From positions 1-5,246 of the forward strand of contig JAILAO010000044.1 of NCBI GenBank assembly GCA_024681565.1: DNA of 5,246 nt, written 5' to 3'. Below are positions 1-5,246 of this stretch, piece by piece (positions within the stretch are counted from its first letter, which is position 1; each line of letters begins with the position of its first letter). The translations under genes were made by a program, and so were the position numbers. The notes beneath the pieces were generated by a model. It was not told the DNA's origin, made no database searches, and saw only the letters and a list, made by a program, of their open reading frames with translations. This stretch comes from Bacteroidales bacterium (GTDB lineage: Bacteria > Bacteroidota > Bacteroidia > Bacteroidales > UBA932).

Positions 1-642
1 GGTCATCGAACGGAGCTTTTCCTGAAGCTTCCCGTCATCCACATACTTGCCCCAAAGGTAAGCATCGGCCGTGATCATCCCGTCAAAGGGATAGACAGAC
101 CGGCTGCCCGTCTCATTCATGATCTCAAGATGCACCCGGACCTTTTCGGGCTCCCCGTCCTTGACGACGCCGTTGCCGAACTTGGAGTGGTCCGTCGTGG
201 ACATCTCGTGGATATTGAACAGCATGCAGCGGTCGCCGATGATATAGTGGCTGAGGTAATGGACATCGTGGATGGCACAGTCGTCACCGATGTCGCAGGA
301 GTGGATCGAAGAGTTGGAAATGCCGATCGGCAGACGCAAGTCGTGGAACTGGAGGCCGTTCTCGGAAACACGGCCGATGCGGACGGTCCCGTAGAATTTG
401 TTGTTCGTGAGCATCTGCGGGAGGAACTCGTCCGTTACCCAGATGGTATCCCAGCTGGACGCCGTGTTGTCGTTCTTGACAAGGATCTCGATCTCGTCGC
501 TGGTGAGATGGCGCCAACCGCCGCGCGGTTTGCGGACCTGCTTGTTGCGGATATAATATTTATCCTTGCCTTCCGGGAGATAAATGGGGTCAATCCAGCC
601 ATTGATGAGTTTCTCGGGGGGCAGAACGGTCACTTTTTCCAT
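1..642 (-). CDS. DUF4954 family protein, 3' end cut off by window edge
   Basis: The first 214 residues are visible and the frame runs off the left edge without a stop. The biochemical role of the family is unknown. The assignment rests on the order of recognisable segments: an N-terminal HLTSDEIEIL block (about 45-54), KFYGTVRIG (82-90), then a run of hexapeptide-like turns from about 105 to 160 (PIGISNSSIH, CDIGDDCAIHD, YIIGDRCML, KFGNGV), followed by LEIMNETGSRSVYPFDGM. Such turns suggest a left-handed beta-helix, as in hexapeptide acyltransferases and sugar nucleotidyltransferases, but no catalytic motif is visible here. The family is usually around 600-700 residues as I recall, so about two thirds should lie outside the window. 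ATG at 642 is chosen because it is the only ATG near the conserved region and lies just downstream of a good promoter; the frame stays open further upstream but has no ATG there. About 44 residues precede the conserved block. Confidence 0.82.
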   Translation of the reverse strand, partial: MEKVTVLPPEKLINGWIDPIYLPEGKDKYYIRNKQVRKPRGGWRHLTSDEIEILVKNDNTASSWDTIWVTDEFLPQMLTNNKFYGTVRIGRVSENGLQFHDLRLPIGISNSSIHSCDIGDDCAIHDVHYLSHYIIGDRCMLFNIHEMSTTDHSKFGNGVVKDGEPEKVRVHLEIMNETGSRSVYPFDGMITADAYLWGKYVDDGKLQEKLRSMT

Positions 643-666
643 ATGCGGGAATTTTGATTTATCTTT

Positions 667-697
667 CAAATTTACAGATTCCCGCTTTTTTCTCAAA
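667..697 (-). promoter_or_regulatory. Bacteroidota-type promoter for the DUF4954 gene
   Basis: On the minus strand TTTG (694-697) is followed after exactly 19 bases by TAAATTTG (667-674). This matches the known primary sigma factor consensus of Bacteroides, a -33 TTTG and a -7 TAnnTTTG separated by about 19-21 bp. Transcription should start near 660, giving a leader of roughly 18-20 nt. The leader is A-rich (AAGATAAATCAAAATT) and has no Shine-Dalgarno sequence, as expected for this phylum. Confidence 0.75.
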
Positions 698-707
698 TAG
701 TTACCCC

Positions 708-727
708 AAAAAAGAACTAAAAAAAAA
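708..727 (-). other. U-rich stretch directly after the hydrolase stop codon
   Basis: The hydrolase stop (TAA, 728-730) is followed on the minus strand by nine T residues (719-727), then AGTTC and six more T (708-713). This would be a suitable U-tract for termination, but I find no convincing stem just before it, so a terminator is not called. It fills most of the short gap before the DUF4954 promoter. Confidence 0.35.
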
Positions 728-1312
728 TTACAGCTCCATCTCCGGACACAACGCGCGCACCTGCGGCACAAGATAGTGTTTCAGTTCCGGGAACACCGGG
801 AGGTGCTTTCCGGGATAGTCCACACGACGTCCCGGATAGTAGAGCGCGAACTCGGGACCGCAGTGCACCATCTCATCCGCATCCGCGAACAGACCGGTCG
901 TCATCGCAATCTCTTCCGGAGACAGGGCGTCGAACTCCGTCTGCTCCAGCCGCTCGTAGGCCTGGCAGAGCTCTTCCGTGACGAAAAAGCTTTCCGCGCC
1001 GTCCCGGCGGGGAGAAAGGTACTTCACCTCGCCGATCATCGTGCGCAGGAGACGGGATACATGGAAATCCGGATTGACCAGGATTTTGCGGCGGCCGCGC
1101 AGCTTCTGGGCCCAGAAGCCGCCGAGCGAGAGCCCGACCACCAGGTCGGGGTCGGTCTCGGCGCACAGGCGCTCCAGGAGCGCCAGCGCGGCCGCCGGCT
1201 CGATCGGCACATCGGGTGGTGTCACCTCGCAGGGCTTCAGGAGGATGCGCAGCGAATCCGCCATCTTGTAGGCCCCGGAAGAGGCCAGCCCATGGATAAA
1301 GAGTACTTTCAC
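728..1312 (-). CDS. YqiA-like alpha/beta hydrolase (predicted esterase)
   Basis: This is a 194-residue single-domain alpha/beta hydrolase of the YqiA/UPF0227 type, probably a cytosolic carboxylesterase; its natural substrate cannot be told. From the GTG start it opens with the family-typical strand and oxyanion turn VKVLFIHGLASSG (1-13). The nucleophile elbow is GLSLGG (60-65) with Ser62. KILVNP (76-81) corresponds to the family's conserved LINP strand. The acid is probably Asp146 in ADADEMV, and the base His170 in GKHLPVF, so the triad looks complete. GTG at 1312 is preferred because the family starts within a few residues of the IHG motif and a -7 box ends only 5 nt upstream. The ATGs at 1369 and 1348 would place a terminator hairpin and the promoter inside the gene. 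No signal peptide or membrane segment is seen. It is transcribed alone, between two promoters. Confidence 0.85.
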   Translation of the reverse strand: MKVLFIHGLASSGAYKMADSLRILLKPCEVTPPDVPIEPAAALALLERLCAETDPDLVVGLSLGGFWAQKLRGRRKILVNPDFHVSRLLRTMIGEVKYLSPRRDGAESFFVTEELCQAYERLEQTEFDALSPEEIAMTTGLFADADEMVHCGPEFALYYPGRRVDYPGKHLPVFPELKHYLVPQVRALCPEMEL

Positions 1313-1317
1313 AGCCG

Positions 1318-1325
1318 CAAAGATA
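1318..1325 (-). promoter_or_regulatory. -7 box (TATCTTTG) for the hydrolase gene
   Basis: TATCTTTG on the minus strand fits the Bacteroidota -7 consensus TAnnTTTG exactly. Only five bases (CGGCT) separate it from the GTG start at 1312, so the transcript would have almost no leader. A TTTG -33 box at the usual 19-21 bp spacing is absent; that position falls inside the upstream hairpin. Confidence 0.6.
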
Positions 1326-1364
1326 CAAAATAATGATGGTCTCGCCATCCCGGCGAGACCATCA
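1326..1364 (-). terminator. Intrinsic terminator after the flippase-isomerase unit
   Basis: A perfect 13-bp inverted repeat (1334-1346 and 1352-1364) encloses a 5-base loop; the arm reads TGATGGTCTCGCC on both strands. On the minus strand it is followed by TTATTTTG, a modest U-tract, and it stands 77 bases after the isomerase stop. The other strand lacks a T-run, so termination on the minus strand is the likely function. It abuts the hydrolase -7 box directly. Confidence 0.75.
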
Positions 1365-1382
1365 CGCAATTCTAACCTAAAA

Positions 1383-1414
1383 TTAAACCTATGAAAAAAC
1401 TATTCACGGTTTAA
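1383..1414. repeat. Short AT-rich inverted repeat
   Basis: TTAAACC (1383-1389) and GGTTTAA (1408-1414) form a 7-bp inverted repeat around an 18-base loop, inside the spacer after the isomerase gene. The stem is weak. It coincides with the tiny plus-strand ORF at 1391-1414 and may be fortuitous. Confidence 0.3.
1391..1414 (+). pseudogene. Possible remnant of a gene start (MKKLFTV, 7 codons)
   Basis: In the spacer between isomerase and hydrolase the plus strand reads ATGAAAAAACTATTCACGG and then GTTTAA, encoding MKKLFTV and a stop. The preceding bases (CTAACCTAAAATTAAACCT) resemble an A-rich Bacteroidota leader, and MKKLFTV resembles the start of a signal peptide. No continuation follows in any frame before the isomerase gene begins. 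It could be the scar of a deleted gene, a very small peptide or chance; there is no clear plus-strand promoter. Confidence 0.2.
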
Positions 1415-1440
1415 ATTAGCAATATCTGTGCCAGCGGACC

Positions 1441-2121
1441 TTATTCGGCCAGCTTGATCGTCACAATTTTGACGTCCTGCACGGGGCAGTCGCGGTTGTC
1501 CGTCTGCACGGCCGCGATCTTGTCGATCACATCCAGGCCTTCGATGGTCTCGCCGAACACGGTATAGTCACCGTCCAGCGGGGCGCATCCGCCCTCATCC
1601 TGAACCAGATAGAACTGGGAACCGGAAGACTCCTTGTACGGGTTGACCGCATCTCCGCGGCGGGCGGCGGCCAGGGCGCCCTTCTTGTGGACGTATTCAG
1701 GGACAAATTCGGCCGGAATGGTGTAATCGGGACCGCCGGTGCCGAAACGCGCCTTGTTGGCAGCGTCCTTGGACAACGGGTCGCCACCCTGGATCATGAA
1801 TCCGTCGATGACCCGGTGGAAGAGCGTCCCGTCATAATATTTCTCCAGGGCGAGCTTTGCGAAATTCTCGCGGTGCTTCGGAGTCTTGGCGTAAAGTTTA
1901 ACTTTGATGACACCCATCGAGGTGATGATGTCGAAGACCGGTTCTTCCGGCAGTTTGGCAATTTTGTCCATGGTTCTTTGGGTTTGTTCTGCTGCGGCGA
2001 CAGAATCGGCGGCAGCCTTCTCCGCCTCTTTGGCGGCTTTCTTGGCGGCGTTGTTGCCGCATCCGGCCAGCAGCGCCACGGCGCCGAGGCAGCAGAGGGA
2101 GATTGTCAGGAAATGTTTCAT
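1441..2121 (-). CDS. Cyclophilin-type peptidyl-prolyl cis-trans isomerase, lipoprotein
   Basis: This 226-residue protein should catalyse cis-trans isomerisation of peptidyl-proline bonds during folding of envelope proteins. It has a lipoprotein signal peptide (KH, hydrophobic 4-19, lipobox LAGC with Cys21), an Ala/Lys/Glu-rich linker (about 22-60, probably helical), and a cyclophilin domain from about 62 to the end. Core motifs are LFHRVIDGFMIQGGDP (100-115, with catalytic Arg103, Phe108, Met109 and Gln111), SSGSQFYLV (165-173) and LDGDYTVFG (182-190). Compared with human CypA, the Trp121 position appears to be Pro181 and the His126 position Tyr186, so activity and cyclosporin binding may differ. 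The protein is tethered to a membrane, facing the periplasm or the surface. The start overlaps the flippase stop as ATGA, implying one transcript and coupled translation. The class is clear; the client is unknown. Confidence 0.93.
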   Translation of the reverse strand: MKHFLTISLCCLGAVALLAGCGNNAAKKAAKEAEKAAADSVAAAEQTQRTMDKIAKLPEEPVFDIITSMGVIKVKLYAKTPKHRENFAKLALEKYYDGTLFHRVIDGFMIQGGDPLSKDAANKARFGTGGPDYTIPAEFVPEYVHKKGALAAARRGDAVNPYKESSGSQFYLVQDEGGCAPLDGDYTVFGETIEGLDVIDKIAAVQTDNRDCPVQDVKIVTIKLAE

Positions 2122-3569
2122 ATTGCTTTTGATGATTTGATTTCACGCCAGGCAGCCAGGGCGAACACGGCCAGCAGCACGGTCCCTGCGAAAAGCTGCA
2201 GCCACACGGGCAGGGTCTTCAGATACAGCGCATAGAGGGCATACATCGCCCCGGCGAGCAGCACGAACTTGCCGATCGTCCGGAGGTCGTAGGCGATGGG
2301 GTATTTCTTCTGCCCGAGGAAATAACTGATCAGCATCGAGACGCCGTAACCGGCGAAACCGCCCCAGGCGCAGGCCCAGTAACCGATCTTCGGCACGCCG
2401 ATGACATTGACGGCGATCATCACCGCCACGCCGACGGCACTGATGATGGCCCCCCACCAGTTCTGGTCGGTGAGTTTGTACCAGAAGGACAGGTTAAAAT
2501 AAACCCCCATAAAAATCTCCGCCATCATCACGATCGGGATAACCCCGATGCCCTCCCGATAGCCGGCACCGATAAAGTGCTGCAGCAGCGGCATATAGAA
2601 AACCACCGCCAGGAAAGCCAGGAGCGTGAAGATGATGAAGTATTTGGTCCCGTCGGCGAGGGTCGCCGGGCTGTTCTTGTCCTTGTTGTCCGAAAACACG
2701 ATGGGCTCGTAGGCATAGCGGAACGCCTGCGTGAGCAGCGACATGATCATCGCGATCTTGACGCAGCCGCCGTAGATGCCCAGCTGCACCAGTCCCTCCT
2801 CGCCCGGCATCAGCCGCGGCAGCAGGATCTTGTCTGCCACCTGGTTGAGTACGCCCACGAGGCTGAGCAGCAGGAGCGGCCAGGAATACCGGAGCATCTG
2901 TTTCGCCAAAGACTTGTCGAACCCGTAAGCGATGCCCCGGATCTCCGGGATAAAGAGAAGCGAGACCAGGGTCGTACAGATCAGGTTCGCCACGAAGATC
3001 AGGCCCACGCCGTAGTCGAAACGTACGAAAATATCGTGCAGCGCGGGAATATGCGGGATACCCAGGAAAATGAAGAGGTTGAGCAGGATGCTCGGGATGA
3101 TGAAAGCGAACTTCAACGCCACGAAGCGAAGCGGCCGCCGCTGCTGGCGCAGACGGCTGAACATGATGGCCTGGAAAGCATCCTGCGCCGTGATCAACGC
3201 AAAAATGGCGATATACTCCGGATGCGCCTCATAGCCCATCGCCCCGGCAATCGGGTGCAGCAGCAGGAAGACAAGCGCAAGGAAGGCGAGCCCCACCCCG
3301 CCGACCATCCGCAGGGCATTGCTGTAAACCATCTTGTCATCCTGTCCCGGCTTGCTCCCGTAACGGAAGAGCGTGGTCTCCATCCCGAAGGTCAGCAGCG
3401 CGAGGAACAGCGCGGTGTAGGCATACAGGTTCGTCACGATGCCGTAACCGCCGCTCTCCGCCGGGATCTTGTAGGTATAGAGCGGCACCAGCAGGTAGTT
3501 CAGAAACCTGCCGACGATGCTCACCAGCCCATAAAGCGCAGTATCCTTTGCGAGACTCTTCAGATTCAT
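2118..3569 (-). CDS. Polysaccharide flippase-like membrane protein (Wzx/MOP superfamily)
   Basis: This 483-residue, highly hydrophobic protein has roughly 12-14 membrane segments, for example about 12-31, 45-62, 87-105, 117-133, 152-170, 187-207, 229-243, 310-328, 342-360, 372-390, 396-418, 432-450 and 455-473. The N-terminal pattern (LAKDTALYGLVSIVGRFLNY, then PLYTYKI and YGIVTNLYAY) is typical of the RfbX/Wzx polysaccharide transporter branch of the MATE/MOP superfamily, which flips lipid-linked sugars across the inner membrane. No glycosyltransferase or polymerase gene lies next to it, so the substrate cannot be inferred; a lipid II flippase-like role is possible but not supported. ATG at 3569 is chosen: it follows a TATCTTTG promoter by 8 nt and begins the homologous part. 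The frame stays open to an ATG at 3893, but that extension only overlaps tsf in another frame and is charged nonsense. The stop overlaps the isomerase start by 4 bp. Confidence 0.88.
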   Translation of the reverse strand: MNLKSLAKDTALYGLVSIVGRFLNYLLVPLYTYKIPAESGGYGIVTNLYAYTALFLALLTFGMETTLFRYGSKPGQDDKMVYSNALRMVGGVGLAFLALVFLLLHPIAGAMGYEAHPEYIAIFALITAQDAFQAIMFSRLRQQRRPLRFVALKFAFIIPSILLNLFIFLGIPHIPALHDIFVRFDYGVGLIFVANLICTTLVSLLFIPEIRGIAYGFDKSLAKQMLRYSWPLLLLSLVGVLNQVADKILLPRLMPGEEGLVQLGIYGGCVKIAMIMSLLTQAFRYAYEPIVFSDNKDKNSPATLADGTKYFIIFTLLAFLAVVFYMPLLQHFIGAGYREGIGVIPIVMMAEIFMGVYFNLSFWYKLTDQNWWGAIISAVGVAVMIAVNVIGVPKIGYWACAWGGFAGYGVSMLISYFLGQKKYPIAYDLRTIGKFVLLAGAMYALYALYLKTLPVWLQLFAGTVLLAVFALAAWREIKSSKAI

Positions 3570-3577
3570 ATCGAATG

Positions 3578-3585
3578 CAAAGATA
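3578..3585 (-). promoter_or_regulatory. -7 box (TATCTTTG) for the flippase-isomerase unit
   Basis: The minus strand carries TATCTTTG, an exact match to TAnnTTTG, eight bases upstream of the flippase ATG at 3569. The leader would be very short. No TTTG -33 box stands at 19-21 bp; that position lies within the tsf terminator stem. The same octamer serves the hydrolase gene. Confidence 0.6.
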
Positions 3586-3615
3586 ACAAAAATGGCCCGC
3601 ACTTGGCGAGCCATT
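3586..3615 (-). terminator. Intrinsic terminator of the rpsB-tsf operon
   Basis: On the minus strand, 22 bases after the tsf stop, AATGGC and CGC pair with GCG and GCCATT (arms 3607-3615 region and 3591-3600 region) across a 5-base loop, with a single A/C mismatch in the stem. The stem runs straight into TTTTTGTT, a good U-tract. The end of the U-tract merges with the flippase -7 box. Confidence 0.7.
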
Positions 3616-3637
3616 CCTGCAATATTTGACTGTATGA

Positions 3638-4633
3638 TCAGTCGTTGAGGGAGAAGCGCTTGAAAGCGACGACCTGAGCGTCCTTGTCCGCGGCGGCGAG
3701 GGCCTGGGCGACGGTCTTCTTGTCGTCGGCCATCTGGTACTCCTGCTCCATCAGGGTGTTCTCCTTGAGGAACTTCTGGACACGGCCGTTGGCGATGTTC
3801 TCGATCATCTGGGCGGGGAGGTTCGCAGCCTTCTCGGCACCGACGGTCTTGATGATCTCGCGGGCCTTCTCGGCCTGCTCGGCGGTGATCCAACCCTTGG
3901 CGGTATTGGACTCGATGTGGTCTTCGCTGTCCACGTGGGCAGGGTTGATGCCGGCCTTCTTGAGGGCGGCGTCAACAGCCTTCTGGACCTGCTCTTCCTT
4001 GGTCTTCTCGACAGCGACCTTCTTCTCGTTCTCGAGCACCTCGGCCGGGCAGTCCGCCGGGGAGATGGCGACCGGGTTCATGGATGCGACCTGCATCACG
4101 ACACCCTTGGCGACATCGGCGGGGACTTCCTTGTTGAAACCGACGAGGGCGCCGAGCTTGCCGTTGAGCGTGTGGATATACTCGACCACGAAGGGAGCCT
4201 CCACGAGTGCATAGTAAGCAAGGACGTGCTTCTCACCGGTCTTGCCGGTCTGGGCCTCGACGGCCTCGGCCACGGTATAACCGTCCGCCATCTTGCAGGC
4301 CTTGAGGCCTTCGAGATCGGCAGGGCAGTTGGCGATGGCCACGTCGGCGATCGCATTGGCGAGATCCTGGAAATCGGAGTTGCGGGAGACGAAGTCGGTC
4401 TCGCAGCCCAGGCAGAAAAGGATCGCCTTTCCACCGGCCACGCGGGCCTTCACCGCACCCTCGGAAGTCTCGCGGTCGGCGCGCTTGGCGGCCACGAGCT
4501 TGCCCTTCTCGCGGATGATGCCGATGGCCTTGTTGAAGTCGCCTTCGGCTTCCTCAAGGGCCTTCTTGCAGTCCATCATACCGGCGGAAGTCATCTTCCG
4601 GAGTTTCATTACATCTGCTGCAGTAATTGCCAT
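3638..4633 (-). CDS. tsf: Translation elongation factor Ts
   Basis: EF-Ts is the cytosolic guanine nucleotide exchange factor that regenerates EF-Tu-GTP from EF-Tu-GDP. The 331-residue product has the N-terminal UBA-like segment with the signature LRKMTSAGMMDCKKAL (11-26), then EGDFNKAIGIIREKG and AAKRADRETSEG (48-59). CETDFVSRN (77-85) contains the TDFV signature that intrudes into the EF-Tu nucleotide site. Two further segments, GALVGFNKEV and VVMQVASMNPVAI, belong to the dimerisation core. The C-terminal part contains the stretch NPAHVDSEDHIESNTAKGW and ends in VVAFKRFSLND. Length and sequence closely resemble the roughly 330-residue Bacteroides protein, longer than E. coli EF-Ts. ATG at 4633 gives the family start MAITAADV. 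It follows rpsB after 60 bp containing a palindrome, is preceded by an A-rich leader without Shine-Dalgarno sequence, and is followed by an intrinsic terminator. Confidence 0.98.
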   Translation of the reverse strand: MAITAADVMKLRKMTSAGMMDCKKALEEAEGDFNKAIGIIREKGKLVAAKRADRETSEGAVKARVAGGKAILFCLGCETDFVSRNSDFQDLANAIADVAIANCPADLEGLKACKMADGYTVAEAVEAQTGKTGEKHVLAYYALVEAPFVVEYIHTLNGKLGALVGFNKEVPADVAKGVVMQVASMNPVAISPADCPAEVLENEKKVAVEKTKEEQVQKAVDAALKKAGINPAHVDSEDHIESNTAKGWITAEQAEKAREIIKTVGAEKAANLPAQMIENIANGRVQKFLKENTLMEQEYQMADDKKTVAQALAAADKDAQVVAFKRFSLND

Positions 4634-4650
4634 AATTTTCTGATTTTGAG

Positions 4651-4671
4651 ATCCCCGGTCGAGCCGGGGAT
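4651..4671. repeat. GC-rich REP-like palindrome in the rpsB-tsf spacer
   Basis: ATCCCCGG (4651-4658) and CCGGGGAT (4664-4671) are perfect 8-bp inverted arms around TCGAG. On the minus strand the element reads CATCCCCGGCTCGACCGGGG followed by ATCTC, a form like the dispersed extragenic palindromes (TCATCCCCGGCTTGACCGGGG type) seen in many bacterial genomes. No U-tract follows, since the next bases are CTCAAAATCAGAAAATT, so it is unlikely to be a strong intrinsic terminator. It occupies a third of the 60-bp spacer. Whether it is repeated in this genome cannot be judged from one copy. Confidence 0.6.
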
Positions 4672-4693
4672 GACATGTATTACAAATGGATAA

Positions 4694-5246
4694 TTATTCG
4701 GCTGCTTCAGCCTTCTCTTCGGTGTCCTTGCTTCCCTTGCGGGCGCGGAGCTTGCGGGCGGCGGCGGGCTTGGCTTCCTCTTCCACCACATCCTCGGCGA
4801 CCTCCTTGTCCTTCTCGAGCTTACGCTCGTCGAGGCCTTCCTGGATGGCTGCACAAAGGAGATTCACGACGCACTCGATGGACTTCGTCGCGTCGTCATT
4901 GGCCGGTATCACATAATCAATCGGGGTGGGATCGCAACAAGTATCAACCATTGCGAATACCGGAATGTTCAGACGGTTGGCTTCCTTGACAGCGTTGGCC
5001 TCTTTCTGCACGTCGATGACGAACAGTGCGGACGGGAGACGGCTCATGTCGCGGATGGAGCCGAGGTTCTTCTCGAGTTTGGATCTCTGGCGGTCAACCT
5101 GGAGGCGCTCACGCTTGGCGAGCTTGTCGAAGGTACCGTCCTCTTTCATCTTGTCGATGGTGGACATTTTCTTGACGGCCTTACGGATCGTCGGGAAGTT
5201 GGTCAGCATACCGCCAGCCCAGCGCTCCGTGATGGAGGGCATGTTG
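4694..5246 (-). CDS. rpsB: Small ribosomal subunit protein S2 (uS2), N-terminus cut off
   Basis: The last 183 residues of S2 are visible; roughly the first 90-100 lie beyond the right edge. S2 binds the 30S subunit at the head-body junction and is needed for S1 recruitment and initiation. The visible part begins NMPSITERWAGGMLTNFPTI, the conserved S2 segment (RWxGGMLTN), followed by a charged helical region with ERLQVDRQRSKLEKNLGSI. RLPSALFVIDV, EANRLNIPVFAMVDT and IDYVIPANDDATKS then form the conserved C-terminal Rossmann-like core, matching Bacteroides S2 well. The tail after about residue 140 of the fragment is rich in Lys, Glu and Ala (EDVVEEEAKPAAARKLRARK, ending EEKAEAAE), a variable, probably disordered extension. 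Most Bacteroides proteins have WPGG where this has WAGG. The next gene is tsf, the conserved operon partner; rplM and rpsI are often upstream in this phylum. Confidence 0.97.
   Translation of the reverse strand, partial: NMPSITERWAGGMLTNFPTIRKAVKKMSTIDKMKEDGTFDKLAKRERLQVDRQRSKLEKNLGSIRDMSRLPSALFVIDVQKEANAVKEANRLNIPVFAMVDTCCDPTPIDYVIPANDDATKSIECVVNLLCAAIQEGLDERKLEKDKEVAEDVVEEEAKPAAARKLRARKGSKDTEEKAEAAE

Noticed and set aside
130..657. Plus-strand ORF of 175 codons at the left end
   Set aside because: Antisense to the DUF4954 gene, whose protein shows clear family motifs and its own promoter.
776..1333. Plus-strand ORF of 185 codons
   Set aside because: Antisense to the hydrolase, which has a complete catalytic triad.
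1313..1369. Upstream ATG starts (1369 or 1348) for the hydrolase
   Set aside because: They would put the 13-bp hairpin and the TATCTTTG box inside the gene, and YqiA-like proteins start next to the IHG motif.
1687..2235. Plus-strand ORF of 182 codons
   Set aside because: Antisense to the isomerase and the end of the flippase; no domain visible.
2577..3629. Long plus-strand ORF of 350 codons
   Set aside because: It lies fully antisense to the flippase, its product is rich in Gln, Arg and Glu with no recognisable domain, and it is explained by the G+C-biased codon use of the minus-strand gene.
3570..3893. N-terminal extension of the flippase to an ATG at 3893
   Set aside because: It would overlap the end of tsf in another frame, run through the tsf terminator and promoter, and add 108 charged, Arg/Pro-rich residues unlike any membrane protein N-terminus.
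4651..4671. Palindrome between rpsB and tsf as an operon terminator
   Set aside because: No T-run follows on either strand close to the stem, and rpsB and tsf are normally co-transcribed.
3917..4693. Plus-strand ORF of 258 codons opposite tsf
   Set aside because: Antisense shadow of tsf. The Leu/Gly/Asp/Val-rich product is typical of the reverse reading of a GC-rich gene, and it extends through the palindrome spacer.
1..5246. tRNA or rRNA genes, CRISPR arrays, insertion sequences, defence systems
   Set aside because: No cloverleaf, rRNA segment, regularly spaced repeats, transposase or integrase motif was found by eye; almost all sequence is accounted for by six ordinary genes.

Overview
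The window looks like chromosomal core sequence from a fairly G+C-rich member of the Bacteroidota, most likely order Bacteroidales. The evidence is the close resemblance of the S2 and EF-Ts proteins to Bacteroides-type sequences, a DUF4954 protein (a family I know mainly from Bacteroidetes), TAnnTTTG-type promoter boxes, and A-rich leaders without Shine-Dalgarno sequences. All six genes lie on the minus strand, so they are read from high to low coordinates.

In order of transcription: (1) the 3' part of rpsB (ribosomal protein S2, cut by the right edge of the window), a 60-bp spacer holding a perfect GC-rich palindrome, then tsf (elongation factor Ts). This is the classic translation operon, closed by a hairpin plus U-tract. 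(2) A new unit that starts from a TATCTTTG box placed directly against that terminator. It encodes a 483-residue polytopic membrane protein of the polysaccharide flippase (Wzx/MOP) type, followed with a 4-bp ATGA overlap by a cyclophilin-type peptidyl-prolyl isomerase lipoprotein. This unit ends in a 13-bp perfect hairpin. (3) A second TATCTTTG box directly after that hairpin, driving a small YqiA-like alpha/beta hydrolase that probably starts at GTG with almost no leader. (4) A promoter with both Bacteroidota boxes (TTTG, 19 bp, TAAATTTG), then a DUF4954 protein with hexapeptide-like repeats, cut by the left edge.

The region is housekeeping in character and very compact: at two boundaries the terminator of one unit touches or overlaps the promoter of the next. 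I see no tRNA, rRNA, CRISPR array, transposase or phage gene, and no strong sign of a new multi-gene system. The points most worth a second look are the REP-like palindrome inside the rpsB-tsf operon, the repeated terminator/promoter fusion, the near-leaderless GTG start, the translational coupling of flippase and lipoprotein isomerase, and a tiny plus-strand start-like remnant (MKKLFTV) at 1391-1414.
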